Made by a program: the position numbers and the translations under genes
Notes under the pieces: generated by a model
What the model was told of the DNA's origin: nothing
Seen by the model: the letters and a program-made list of their open reading frames with translations, nothing else
Database searches by the model: none
Source of the DNA: Lipingzhangella_A rawalii
GTDB lineage: Bacteria > Actinomycetota > Actinomycetes > Streptosporangiales > Streptosporangiaceae
Assembly (NCBI RefSeq): GCF_031628175.1
Contig: NZ_JAVLVT010000001.1
Location: 1,054,001 to 1,118,000 of the forward strand
Direction of reading: 5' to 3'
Length of the DNA: 64,000 bases
Shown here: piece by piece, positions 42,012 to 51,013 of the stretch
Layout of the letters: every line of letters begins with the position of its first letter
Numbering within the stretch: the stretch's first letter is position 1

Positions 42012-43348
42012 TCATCTCACCCAGCCCCCAGCGTCAACAACCCCCCACCCCGCAACACCTGGCGGTGATGTGCTGATCCGCGGAATGCGGTGTAGTTGCA
42101 GGGCTTTGTCCGGGTCGGTGTGGGCGCGGCGTGCGGAGGCGAGGTTGGCCCACCCCGCGGCCTGAAGGGCCTGGCGGGCGATGTCGGCCAGACACCCCAG
42201 CACCACCGGCAGCGCCCCGGTGCGGGCTCGACGCGCATCTTCATTCCAGGTCACGTCTCGGATGTGGTGGACGGCCTCGATGGACCAATGCCGGCGCAGG
42301 CAGTCTGCGAGCTCAGCGGGCCGCGCCGTGTGAGCGGGCAGGTCGGTCAGGGCCAGAACCGTCTTTGTCGCGGTGCGGGCCGTGCCGATGCGGCGGATGC
42401 GGCGTTCGATGAGCAGTACCTGGGCGGCGTGGGGAAAAGCGATGCCCAGACCGTCGGCGGCCAGGACCTTGATGCGGCGGCGCTCGAAGCGGTCGCGGTT
42501 GCGCTGCCACCCTTCGTCGTGAGCCCAGCCCACCTGCGTCCAGGGCAGGTCGGCCAGGCGCGCGTGTAGTGCCGCCCGGTTGGCCTTGACGTAGAAGAGG
42601 TAGTGGGCCCCGCGCCGGTGCAGGTAGGAGGCGTGGGCCTGCACGGTGTGCAGCGCGTCGGCGGTGATCAGGCACCCGGTGAGGTCGTCGTCGGCCAGGC
42701 GGTCCAGGGCCCGGTGAAGGCGGCGGTCTCGGTGTGCTTGGCGCCGATCGCCTGGGCGGTGGTGACCACCGCGTTGCTGTGGCGTGCCAGGTGGAACACC
42801 CCGGCACGGGTGCCGTCGCCGCGGCGCGAGCCGCGCATGGCCTTGCCGTCGGCGGCCAGGCATGCTTGGCGCGTCCGGGTCACGCCAGTGCTGCACCGGC
42901 GGCGGTGCTCGCGTTCGGGCACGTCATCGGGGGTGTGCCCCTTGTTGGCGTCGGGAGCGGGTCCGGTTTGGGCGGCGATGGCCTCGGCGTGGGCGGCCCC
43001 GGCCGCCGCGATGGTGTGGGCATCGAGTCGGTTGAGAACCTCGGCGACCGTGCGCTCGGTGGGCACCGGCACCCGGCCGGTAACGGGATCGAAGCCCAGG
43101 CCCAGCCGCATCAGCAGGGCGTCATCGGCGCGGTGGGCCCATTCCACCGCGGCGGTCGCGGTGTCGTGGCCGGAGCCGCTCATCGCGCAGACCACCATGG
43201 CCAGGATCGCGGGCAGCGGGTAACGGATGCCCTGCGGACGGCGGGGGTCGGGGACCGTGGAGAGGTGGTCCAGCAGGCCGGTGAGGGGTTCTTCTGCGGT
43301 CTCGGTCGCAGCGTGGGCCCGTGTGCGCGAAGATGTGGAGGCGGGCAT
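42012..43348 (-). pseudogene. ISAs1-family transposase with a one-base frameshift
   Basis: The 5' part (43348 to ~42712) gives LLDHLSTVPDPRRPQGIRYPLPAILAMVVCAM, GLGFDPVTGRVPVPTERT and CLAADGKAMRGSRR. The 3' part in another frame gives LTGCLITADALHTVQAHASYLHRRGAHYLFYVKANR and HWSIEAVHHIRDVTWNEDARR. The switch falls in a GGGCCC run near 42709-42714, where one extra base would restore the frame. Only weakly similar to the intact ISAs1 transposase at 16.2 kb, so a separate element. Its right end lies close to the scaffold gap, which may be caused by this repeat. Confidence 0.82.
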
Positions 43349-43415
43349 GGCGCTTTCATGGATCGTGTTGTCGTAGCAACTCCATGATCCAACGGCGCCG
43401 TGCCCGTTTCCTCAT

Positions 43416-43515
43416 NNNNNNNNNNNNNNNNNNNNNNNNNNNNNNNNNNNNNNNNNNNNNNNNNNNNNNNNNNNNNNNNNNNNNNNNNNNNNNNNNNNNN
43501 NNNNNNNNNNNNNNN
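43416..43515. other. Scaffold gap (100 N)
   Basis: Exactly 100 unknown bases, the conventional filler for a gap of unknown size. It follows an insertion-sequence remnant, so a collapsed repeat is the probable cause, and gene order across it is less certain than elsewhere. Confidence 0.99.
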
Positions 43516-43810
43516 ACGCAGCACCCCGTTCGGGTAGTGAAGCGCACCCCGCACGCCCGCCAGGCGCCCGAGGCAGGCCACACTACCCCGAACCACCGAC
43601 CACCCCCGGCTCCCTCGCCCGACCTGGGTGGCCCCGAGACGGCTATGGCGCCTCGGGGCCACCCCCAGACGACCAGAGCCCTCAAAAGCCGATGGGGGCG
43701 ACAAAAAGCCGATGAGGGAGACACGCACCAGACAAACCCCCACCCAACCCCCCGGGAAGCGCCCCCTGCCCGGCCCGGCAGGCCGCCGCCCCCACCACAC
43801 CCCCCGCACC

Positions 43811-44028
43811 ACTGACGGCGAGATCATCGAAGATGCCCAGTTGGTGGCCAGCGAACTGGGCACCAATGCGATCCAGTGCACAAAACCCCCATCAACGATC
43901 TCGGCCGCCCGCGGATGCCGGACAATCGACGCCGGTTCCGGGTTCACCTCGGCGAGCTGGATTCGGACCGCCATCCCGCATGTTCGGCGTGCAGCCCCCG
44001 CCTCCCCGCCCGAAAAGAAGTCGCCATG
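43811..44028 (+). pseudogene. Remnant of an RsbW-like histidine-kinase-type ATPase
   Basis: Codons near 43813-43872 read GEIIEDAQLVASELGTNAI, which matches the N-box helix of anti-sigma/serine-kinase ATPases (usual form ASELVTNA). A few codons later another frame reads FRVHLGELDSDRHPA, like the following strand. The two are in different frames and the G-boxes are absent, so this is a decayed fragment. The rest of 43516-44102 has no recognisable gene. Confidence 0.4.
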
Positions 44029-44102
44029 ATCGAAAAACCGTGCGAGAATCCCCCGGCTTGTCACCATTCATCCCGCATACGACCGGAAATCCGTATTCCG
44101 AC

Positions 44103-44777
44103 ATGAGCCAACCATTCCAGCAGCCACACCCGGCCCCACCCCCCGCTGGCACCGGTCCAGCTCCTGGTTATCCTCCCCCCACATCTCCGCACCGTCCCTG
44201 GGCTCTCCCGGCCGCGCAGCTTCCGGGGCCGCCTCCCGCCGGGTACGGAGCCCGGGCGGGTGCCTACGTGGTGGACCTCCTTCTGGTGGTGGCGATGTTC
44301 CTCATCGTCTTCTACGGGGGCATGTTCCTCGTGATCGACCTGACGGGCGCCCAGGGCCAGCAGATGGAAGACGCACCGGAGCCGGCGATTGCCATGGTCC
44401 TGCTGATCCCGGGGACAATGCTGTTGGCCTTCGCCTACTTCTGGCTCATGCACGCCCACTCGGGGCGCACCGTGGGCAAGCTCCTGTTCGGCATCAAGGT
44501 GATCTCCATACAGACCGGCGAACGGCCCTCCCCAGGCCTGGCTGCCGGCCGGGTGCTGGTGCACTGGGGGCTGAGCTGGGTCGGCTGTGTCGGCTGGTTC
44601 CTCGACGTGCTGTGGCCGCTGTGGGACGAACCGTACCGCCAGGCCGTGCACGACAAGGCGGTCCGCACCCGTGTCGTGCGGGTGCGGGGATCCCAGACCT
44701 GGGATCCACCGCCGTACCCGCAGCCCCCGGCAGCACCACCCCAGTCGCCCCCGCAGGCGCCGGCGCCACCCCGCTAG
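44103..44777 (+). CDS. RDD-family membrane protein
   Basis: 224 residues. A Pro-rich cytoplasmic N-terminus (~1-45), then an RDD domain with three hydrophobic helices (YVVDLLLVVAMFLIVFYGG, IAMVLLIPGTMLLAFAYFWL, VGCVGWFLDVLW) and the signature HSGRTVGKLLFGIKVISIQTG. The usual Arg-Asp-Asp is GARAGAYVVDLL here. A Pro/Gln-rich tail follows. Function is unknown; some RDD proteins act as Na+/H+ antiporters. Ends 45 bp before the convergent nicD. Confidence 0.85.
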   Translation: MSQPFQQPHPAPPPAGTGPAPGYPPPTSPHRPWALPAAQLPGPPPAGYGARAGAYVVDLLLVVAMFLIVFYGGMFLVIDLTGAQGQQMEDAPEPAIAMVLLIPGTMLLAFAYFWLMHAHSGRTVGKLLFGIKVISIQTGERPSPGLAAGRVLVHWGLSWVGCVGWFLDVLWPLWDEPYRQAVHDKAVRTRVVRVRGSQTWDPPPYPQPPAAPPQSPPQAPAPPR

Positions 44778-44822
44778 CGGCACGCCGGCCCCGCGGATCG
44801 GCGCGCCCCGTGGGGCCGCCGG

Positions 44823-45686
44823 TCAGGAAGATGCGCCGGTTGGGTGGGACCCCAGTGTGGTCAGGACCTCCCGGGCCACGGACCGCGCTCTCGTGGGGTT
44901 GTCCCAGAACACCATGTGGCCAGCGTCCTCCACCGCGACCAGGGCCGCGGCCGGGTTGGTGGCCGCAGCCTCGGCGGCCCCCTCGGCGGTGACCACCGGG
45001 CTGTCGGCCCCGTACACCAGCGTCGTGGGCGCGGGCACGGACGGCCAGGTCGCGAAAAAGTCCTCGGTTTCGAACCCACGGTGGGTGGCGTCGATGGATT
45101 CCGGGTCGCAGCTGGCGAGCCAGCGGGCGCGCAGTTCCCGCTCCCGTTGGGACCACCGTGGCCAGGACTGGGCGACCTCGGCCGCGGTGGTGCCTCGTTG
45201 GGCCTGCTGTAGCTGGCTGCGGAACATCTCCAGTGTGGTGGGGTAGGGGCCGCGGCCCGGCCCGCTCATGGGCGGGTCGACCAGGATGCTGCCGCGCACC
45301 GAGGTGGGCGCTCGAGCCGCCGCGACGGCGGCGATACGGGCGCCCAGGGAGTGGCCGAGCACGATCGGACGGTCCAGTTCCAGACCGGTCATGATCGCGT
45401 CGACGTCGTCGGCGTAGGCGTGCAGGGTGTACTCGGGTGCGGCGTCGGACAGGCCACGTCCGCGCAGGTCCACCACGATCGGCCGGACGAGGTCGGTCAG
45501 CTCGCGGGCAACGAAGTCCATGCTGATGGCGGGGCTGGTGATGCCCGGAAGTACGAGGAGGGGCACACCGTCTCCGCCGTAGTCGAGTAGGTGCAGTCGC
45601 AGGTCACCAGAACGGACCCACCGCCCGGTGGCGGGAACGTCGGCGAGATCGGCGAGGGCCTCCTGGGTGAGCAGGCGGTCAGTCAT
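44823..45686 (-). CDS. nicD: N-formylmaleamate deformylase-like alpha/beta hydrolase (NicD)
   Basis: 287 residues. Nucleophile elbow VLGHSLGARIAAVAA (~108-122), oxyanion region LPGITSPAISMDFVA, VVDLRGRGLSDAAPEYTL, and catalytic His in EDAGHMVFWDNP. NicD removes the formyl group from N-formylmaleamic acid made by NicX; the assignment rests on the fold plus the complete nic set around it. GGAGGAACCGCC precedes the ATG. Last gene of the minus-strand nic operon, 30 bp after nicF. Confidence 0.83.
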   Translation of the reverse strand: MTDRLLTQEALADLADVPATGRWVRSGDLRLHLLDYGGDGVPLLVLPGITSPAISMDFVARELTDLVRPIVVDLRGRGLSDAAPEYTLHAYADDVDAIMTGLELDRPIVLGHSLGARIAAVAAARAPTSVRGSILVDPPMSGPGRGPYPTTLEMFRSQLQQAQRGTTAAEVAQSWPRWSQRERELRARWLASCDPESIDATHRGFETEDFFATWPSVPAPTTLVYGADSPVVTAEGAAEAAATNPAAALVAVEDAGHMVFWDNPTRARSVAREVLTTLGSHPTGASS

Positions 45687-45716
45687 GGCGGTTCCTCCGG
45701 AACGCGGGGTGGCGGG

Positions 45717-46379
45717 TCAGGCGGTGGTGAGCGCGGTGAGGTAGGAGCACGCGTCGTCGAGATCGATGACGTCGCCGTACTTGGCCTGGATGTCGAACAG
45801 GTTCGCCTCGTGGGGACCTTGGGCACGATCGCCCACGCACGCGCGGGGCACCAGCACCGAGAATCCCGACTGAACGGCGTCCACGGCGGTCGCGCGCACA
45901 CAGCCGCTGGTGGTGGCACCGCAGATCAGCACGGTGTCCCGGTTGAGTCCGGTGAGCATCGCCGCGAGCGCGGTGCCGAAGAACGCGGATGGCCCCTTCT
46001 TCACCAGCAGTGGGTCGGTGTCGTGGATGGGTAGGCGTGGGTCCAGGGCGACCGCGTCACTGTTCTCGGTGAGTGCACGCATGCCGCGTGCCTTGTCGAG
46101 CCAGCGCACCGTGTCCCCGGCCAGCTCGGCGGGGGTGTAGGCGATCGTGGTGTACAGCACCGGTATTCCGGCGGGGCGGGCGGCCGTGATGAGGCGTGCC
46201 GTGGCGGCGACGACGTCGGTGAGGTCGGCGCCGGACGGGTAGCTGTCCTCGGTGAAGCCGCGGGCCAGATCCACCACGACGATGGCGGGGCGGCTACCGC
46301 GTCGAACGTCGCCGCCGAAGCCCGCGTGGGCGTAGGTGGCGTCCGTGTGGTGGCCGTGGGTCGATGTCTCCTCAGCCAC
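45717..46379 (-). CDS. nicF: Maleamate amidohydrolase (NicF, isochorismatase family)
   Basis: 220 residues. The Asp-Lys-Cys triad is visible: IVVVDLARGFT, LLVKKGPSAFFGTAL and LICGATTSGCVRATAVDA. NicF hydrolyses maleamate to maleate and ammonia; N-carbamoylsarcosine amidase is the close relative and cannot be excluded by motif alone, but nicD, nicE and nicX beside it decide. Start GTG 46379 (GGGAGG 5 nt upstream) overlaps the CoxG-like gene by 8 bp. Confidence 0.85.
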   Translation of the reverse strand: MAEETSTHGHHTDATYAHAGFGGDVRRGSRPAIVVVDLARGFTEDSYPSGADLTDVVAATARLITAARPAGIPVLYTTIAYTPAELAGDTVRWLDKARGMRALTENSDAVALDPRLPIHDTDPLLVKKGPSAFFGTALAAMLTGLNRDTVLICGATTSGCVRATAVDAVQSGFSVLVPRACVGDRAQGPHEANLFDIQAKYGDVIDLDDACSYLTALTTA

Positions 46380-47097
46380 GGTGGACCTCCCGGAAGTACC
46401 GGAGCTGCTTCTTCTGGGCGGAGAGCCGGCCCAGCAGCCACCCCTGGAGCACGCCGACGCCGAAGGCGGCCACGTGCGGGAGGTAGCGGGCGGCTGGCCC
46501 GAGGACGAGGCTCAGGCCGTCGAGCTGGTCTGTGGTCGTGGTCGCCGCGCTCGGTGGTGCTGCGGGGGCGGGGACGGCCCCCGTGGCGTCCTCGCCCCCC
46601 GCGGTGTCGGTGGATGTGACGGTTCCGGTGGCCGGTGGGGTTCCCGGCGCGGTGTCGTGACTGAGGAGTTCGGCGAGGTTCGTGGCGAACTGGGTGAGTA
46701 GCCGTTCGGAGACGAGGGCGATGGCTCCCTTCCCGAACTGTGCGATCTTGCCGCGGATGAGCAGGTCGGCGTCGATCGTGAGGAGCGATCCCTCCCCGTT
46801 GTCGGTGATGGCGAGGCGCACTTCGGCCTCGGCGTCGCCGCTTCCGTGGGTGTCGACGCCACGCGCCTGTGCGTGCAGGCTGCGGTTGGTGGCGTCGACG
46901 TCGAGGAAACGCACGGTTCCGGAGTAGCTGGCGGTGACCGGGCCGACTTTGACGGTGACGGTTCCGTGGTAGGTGTCCCCGTCGCGGCCGTCGAGGTGAG
47001 CGCCGGGGACGCAGCCCGCCACCCGCTCGACGTCGTTGACCAAGGCGAAGACCTGGTCCGGTGGGGCGTCGACCGCGACTGTGTTCTCTAGTTTCAT
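46372..47097 (-). CDS. CoxG-like SRPBCC protein of the molybdenum hydroxylase
   Basis: 241 residues. Residues 1-150 are the CoxG/SRPBCC fold (MKLENTVAVDAPPDQVFALVNDVERVAGCVPGA, then YHGTVTVKVGPVTASYSGTV). A Thr/Ala/Pro linker follows (~160-195), then a hydrophobic C-terminal segment (YLPHVAAFGVGVLQGWLLG) that could anchor it to the membrane. CoxG proteins recruit or mature molybdenum hydroxylases. AAGGAA precedes the ATG, 10 bp after the iron-sulfur subunit gene. Confidence 0.85.
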   Translation of the reverse strand: MKLENTVAVDAPPDQVFALVNDVERVAGCVPGAHLDGRDGDTYHGTVTVKVGPVTASYSGTVRFLDVDATNRSLHAQARGVDTHGSGDAEAEVRLAITDNGEGSLLTIDADLLIRGKIAQFGKGAIALVSERLLTQFATNLAELLSHDTAPGTPPATGTVTSTDTAGGEDATGAVPAPAAPPSAATTTTDQLDGLSLVLGPAARYLPHVAAFGVGVLQGWLLGRLSAQKKQLRYFREVHRG

Positions 47098-47107
47098 GGT
47101 GGGTTCC

Positions 47108-47704
47108 TTAGGGTGACCGGGGCGTGTCGGGCTGGCCGTGTCCGGGATCGGCCGCGGCCCTGGCCGGGCCGGCAGGAGTGGTGGTGTCTGCTGCCTGCGT
47201 TGCGCTGGGTGCGGCGGCTGGGCCTGGTGCGCAGCGGCGTTTCCGCGCACAGTCGTCCACGGCCTCCACGATGGGCTGGTAGCCGGTGCAGCGGCACAGG
47301 TTGGCCGAGACCGCGGCCCGGATCTCGGATTTGGTGGCGTGGGGATGTTCGGTGAGGAAGCCCTCGGCGAGCATGAGGAAACCGGGGGTGCAGAATCCGC
47401 ACTGCAAGGCGTGGTGTTCGGAGAAGGCACGCTGGAGGTCGTTGGGGGCCTCCGGGCTGCCCAGCGACTCCACTGTGCGGATATCGCGTCCCTCGGCTTG
47501 GACTGCGAACATCAGGCAGGCGCGTGCGGGCGCTCCGTCGACGAGGATGGTGCAGGCGCCGCAGACGCCGTGTTCGCATCCCACGTGGGTGCCGGTCAGC
47601 CGCAGGTCGTGCCGGATGGCATCGACAAGGGTGCGGCGGGCGGCAACGAGGAGTTCGTGGTCGTGGCCGTTGACGGTCAGGGTGATCAGGTGCTGCTCGC
47701 TCAT
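47108..47704 (-). CDS. Molybdenum hydroxylase, 2Fe-2S subunit
   Basis: 198 residues, CoxS/XdhC-type small subunit. Plant-type cluster ligands in CEHGVCGACTILVDG (N-terminal domain) and all-helical-domain ligands in LQCGFCTPGFLM and NLCRCTGYQPIVEAV. The last ~35 residues are a non-conserved Ala/Pro/Thr tail. Stop-start overlap (4 bp) with the large subunit. It would pass electrons from the molybdenum site to FAD in nicotinate hydroxylation. Confidence 0.9.
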   Translation of the reverse strand: MSEQHLITLTVNGHDHELLVAARRTLVDAIRHDLRLTGTHVGCEHGVCGACTILVDGAPARACLMFAVQAEGRDIRTVESLGSPEAPNDLQRAFSEHHALQCGFCTPGFLMLAEGFLTEHPHATKSEIRAAVSANLCRCTGYQPIVEAVDDCARKRRCAPGPAAAPSATQAADTTTPAGPARAAADPGHGQPDTPRSP

Positions 47705-50088
47705 GGGCGGGCCTCCAGGGCTCGTTGCACCGTCTGCGGTGTGATGGGCGTGGCGTCGAGCTCGATGCCGGTGGGCCGGAGTGCGTCGTTGACGGCGTTG
47801 AGTACCGCGGCCGGGGCGCCGATGGTTCCGCCCTCCCCGACACCTTTGGCGCCGCTCTCGGTGAGCGTGCAGGGGGTTTCCAGGTGGTGGATCTCGACGT
47901 CCGGGATCTCGGCGGCGGTGGGGACCTTGTAGTCGATGAAGCTGGCGCAGGACGGTTCACCGTTGCTGTCGTAGGTGATCTGCTCGAAGAGGGCTCCGGC
48001 GATGCCCTGGGCGATGCCGCCGCGACACTGCCCCTCCACAATCTGGGGATTGATCGTGACGCCGCAGTCCTCCACGCACAGGTACCGCAGAATCTCCACC
48101 TGCCCGGTTCCGGGGTGCAGCTCCACGACCACGGCGTGCGTGGCGTTGGCGAAGGTGCCGTCCCCGGCAGGATCGAAGCTGGCTTCGGCGGTGAGACCGG
48201 GCTCGGTGTCCTTCGGCAGTAGGTCGGCGCGCAGGTAGGCCACCGTGGCGATCTCGGAGAAGGGAAGCTTCCTGCTGTGGTCGTCGCGTTGACGCACCGC
48301 ACCGTTGTGCAGCTCGACGTTGTCGGGCTGGGTCTCCAACAGGTGTGCCCCGATGTGCAGGAGTTTCGCACCGAGCCGGTCGGCGGCCAGCGATGCGGCG
48401 CTGCCCCCGATCGTCACCGAGCGGCTCGCGAAGGTCCCCCAGCCGTAGCTGACGCGGTCGGTGTCGCCCTGCTGGAGCTTCACCCTGGCCACGTCGATAC
48501 CCAGGCGACTCGCGACGATCTGCGCGAACGTGGTCTCGTGGCTCTGACCGTGGTTCATGGTGCCGGAGGTGACGACGATCCCGCCGCTGGGGTCCATCCG
48601 CACCTGGGACAGGTCGAACCCGGGAACCACGGTCATCTTGCGCTTGGCGAAGGCATCGCTGGCGTATCCGGTGCGCTCGTTGAAACAGCAGTAGCCGATC
48701 CCGAGAATGCGCCCCGCGTCGGCCAGCTGTTCCTTGCGCTCGTACCAGCCCTCGTCCCGCACCAGCTGTTCACACAGGTTCAGCGACTCCAGATAGGTGC
48801 CGGGATCGTAGGTGACGGCGTTGACCCCGGTGTAGGGGAAGGTGGTGATGACGTTGCGCCGCCGGATCTCAACCGGGTCGAGGCCGAGCTCGCGGGAGGC
48901 GCGCTCGAACAGCCGCTCCATCACCATCACGTACTGGGGGCGGCTGACCCCCCGGTAGGGCGCGCTGGGAGCCTTGTTGGTGGTGACCGCCCGCCCCCGC
49001 ACCCGATAGGCCGGGACCCGATACACCCCGGGCATCTCGGCGGAGGCCATCAGCGGCTCGATGCCGGCGGAGAACGGGTAGCAGGAGTAGGCACCCATAT
49101 CGCAGACGATGTCGGCGTCCAGGGCGAGGATGTGCCCCTCGGCGTCGAAGGCGGCGCGGGCGTCGTAGCGCTGCTCCCGGGCGAGGAAGGCCGCACTCAG
49201 CGCGTCTCTCCGGTCCTCGATCCACTTGACGGGGCGTTCCAGGCGTAGGGCCGCGGCCGCGGCGGCGATCTCCTCCCGGCCGACCACACACTTCTGCCCG
49301 AAACCACCCCCCATGTCGGGGGCGAGCACCCGCACGGTGCGCTCGTCACGGCCCAGGCAACGGGCCAGCACCGTGCGGACCTGGTGCGGCACCTGGGTGC
49401 AGGTCTGCACCATCAGCTGTTCGTCCCGGTCGTCCCAAGCGGCAACGACCCCGCGCGTCTCCAGCGGGAGCGCGTTCTGTCGGCTCGAGCTGGCTTCGAC
49501 GTGCACCACGTGGTCGGCGGCCGCGAAGACATCGTCGATGCCTTCGGTGGCGAACAGGGACACGTCCAGCAGGGTGTTGTTGGGGGCGTTGTCGTGCACG
49601 AGCGGGGCGCTGTCAGCGAGGGCTTGGTCCGCGGAGACCACGGCCGGGGCGGTGTCGTAGGTGACCCGCGCGGCCTCCACTCCGTCCTCGACGGCGTAGG
49701 GGTCCTCGGCAATGACGATGGCCAGGGGCTCGCCGACGAATCGCACCCGGTCGCGGGCCAGCACCGGCATATCGGTGGGTACGAACTCCGCGGCCGGGCG
49801 TTCCAGGATCGCGGTGATATCGCCCAGGTCGAGGTCGACGGCGCTGAACGCGGCGATGACACCGGGGGTGCGCCGGGTCGCGGTGAGGTCGAGTTCGGTG
49901 ACCGTGCCGGCGGCAACGGTGCTGCGTACGAACTGGGCGTGGGCCATACGGGGCAGTGCGATGTCGTCAACGAAACGGCCGCGGCCCGTGAGCAGGCGGG
50001 GGTCCTCCCGGCGGCGAACGGAGGCACCCACCCAGGTTCCGTCGCGGTCGAACCGGGGCTCGGTGTGGTGCGGCGCGGTGGTGCTCAT
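47701..50088 (-). CDS. Molybdenum hydroxylase, large molybdopterin subunit (nicotinate hydroxylase candidate)
   Basis: 795 residues, xanthine-oxidase family. WVGASVRRREDPRLLTGRGRFVDD at the start, VRVLAPDMGGGFGQK, APYRGVSRPQYVMVMERL at the substrate pocket, and the catalytic Glu in ESGAKGVGEGGTIG. The CO-dehydrogenase active-site loop AYRCSFR is replaced by APYRGVSR, so it is not a CODH. With nicC, nicX, nicD, nicE and nicF in the same operon it most likely makes 6-hydroxynicotinate. Unlike Pseudomonas NicAB, this enzyme has separate L, M and S subunits. Confidence 0.88.
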   Translation of the reverse strand: MSTTAPHHTEPRFDRDGTWVGASVRRREDPRLLTGRGRFVDDIALPRMAHAQFVRSTVAAGTVTELDLTATRRTPGVIAAFSAVDLDLGDITAILERPAAEFVPTDMPVLARDRVRFVGEPLAIVIAEDPYAVEDGVEAARVTYDTAPAVVSADQALADSAPLVHDNAPNNTLLDVSLFATEGIDDVFAAADHVVHVEASSSRQNALPLETRGVVAAWDDRDEQLMVQTCTQVPHQVRTVLARCLGRDERTVRVLAPDMGGGFGQKCVVGREEIAAAAAALRLERPVKWIEDRRDALSAAFLAREQRYDARAAFDAEGHILALDADIVCDMGAYSCYPFSAGIEPLMASAEMPGVYRVPAYRVRGRAVTTNKAPSAPYRGVSRPQYVMVMERLFERASRELGLDPVEIRRRNVITTFPYTGVNAVTYDPGTYLESLNLCEQLVRDEGWYERKEQLADAGRILGIGYCCFNERTGYASDAFAKRKMTVVPGFDLSQVRMDPSGGIVVTSGTMNHGQSHETTFAQIVASRLGIDVARVKLQQGDTDRVSYGWGTFASRSVTIGGSAASLAADRLGAKLLHIGAHLLETQPDNVELHNGAVRQRDDHSRKLPFSEIATVAYLRADLLPKDTEPGLTAEASFDPAGDGTFANATHAVVVELHPGTGQVEILRYLCVEDCGVTINPQIVEGQCRGGIAQGIAGALFEQITYDSNGEPSCASFIDYKVPTAAEIPDVEIHHLETPCTLTESGAKGVGEGGTIGAPAAVLNAVNDALRPTGIELDATPITPQTVQRALEARP

Positions 50089-50945
50089 CGGGCAAGAGCC
50101 TCCTCACAGGCGCGTTCGATCAGGTCCCGGGCCAGGTTCCGGTGGTAGGCGGCATCGCCGTTGGGGGTGTCGGGCGGGTCGATCTCGGCAGCAGCCGCGG
50201 CGGCGCACTCGGCGAACAGGTCCACACTGGCGACCTCGCCCCGCCGGAGCACCTCCTCGGCGGCACGGGCCCGGACGGGAACCGGGGCCACGCCGCCGAG
50301 TGCGACCCGGCCGCCGCGCACGGTGTCCCCGTCGAGGTCGAGGTCGACCGCTGCGGCAACGGTGGCGAAATCCCCGTGGCGTTCGGCGAACTCGGTGAGG
50401 GCTGCACGAGGTGCGGGCCGCGGAAAAGTGACCTCGGTGATGAGCTCGTCGGGTTCGACCGTGGTGGTGTAGAAGCCCAGGAACAGATCCGCGGCGGCGA
50501 TGCTGCGCTGGCTGCCGCACGGCCCCCGCACGGTGACGCTGGCGTCCAGCAGCACCGCCAGGAGGCACCACTCGGCCGTGGCGTCCGCATGGGCGAGGCT
50601 GCCACCGACCGTTCCCAAAGCGCGGATCGGGGTGTGGCCCACCCAGGACATGGCGGCCCGCAGTACCTCGAACTCGGGCCCGAGCTGCCGCCCTGCGGTC
50701 TCCACGGTGTGGTGGGTGGTCAGGGCCCCGATCCGCAGGGCGGAGCCGTCTCGGGTGATGTGGTTGAGCTCGTGCAGTCTCCCGATGTCCACGAGATGCC
50801 GTGGCCGAGCCAGGCGGAAGTTCATCATCGGTACCAGGCTCTGGCCACCGGCGAGAACCTTGGCGTCCGCGCCGAGTTCGGCAAGCAGCGCGGTCGCACC
50901 GTCAACGTCGCGGGCTCGATGGTAGGCGAAGGCAGCTGGCTTCAT
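50085..50945 (-). CDS. Molybdenum hydroxylase, FAD-binding medium subunit
   Basis: 286 residues, CoxM type. FAD-binding motifs KVLAGGQSLVPMMNFRLARP (~32-51) and TVGGSLAHADATAEW (~110-124) are intact; LITEVTFPRP belongs to the C-terminal domain. Transfers electrons from the 2Fe-2S centres, with oxygen or another carrier as acceptor. First of the three hydroxylase subunit genes, overlapping the large-subunit start by 4 bp, and 68 bp downstream of nicC. Confidence 0.9.
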   Translation of the reverse strand: MKPAAFAYHRARDVDGATALLAELGADAKVLAGGQSLVPMMNFRLARPRHLVDIGRLHELNHITRDGSALRIGALTTHHTVETAGRQLGPEFEVLRAAMSWVGHTPIRALGTVGGSLAHADATAEWCLLAVLLDASVTVRGPCGSQRSIAAADLFLGFYTTTVEPDELITEVTFPRPAPRAALTEFAERHGDFATVAAAVDLDLDGDTVRGGRVALGGVAPVPVRARAAEEVLRRGEVASVDLFAECAAAAAAEIDPPDTPNGDAAYHRNLARDLIERACEEALAR

Positions 50946-51013
50946 TTCGGCTCCTCGGCCACGGGGTCACCCCGGTGTGGCGGGGCGGCCCGTGGTGTGC
51001 TGTCCCGTGCTGG

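Noticed and set aside
47701..50088. Carbon monoxide dehydrogenase large subunit
   Set aside because: The CODH active-site loop AYRCSFR is absent (APYRGVSR instead) and the operon encodes nicotinate catabolism.
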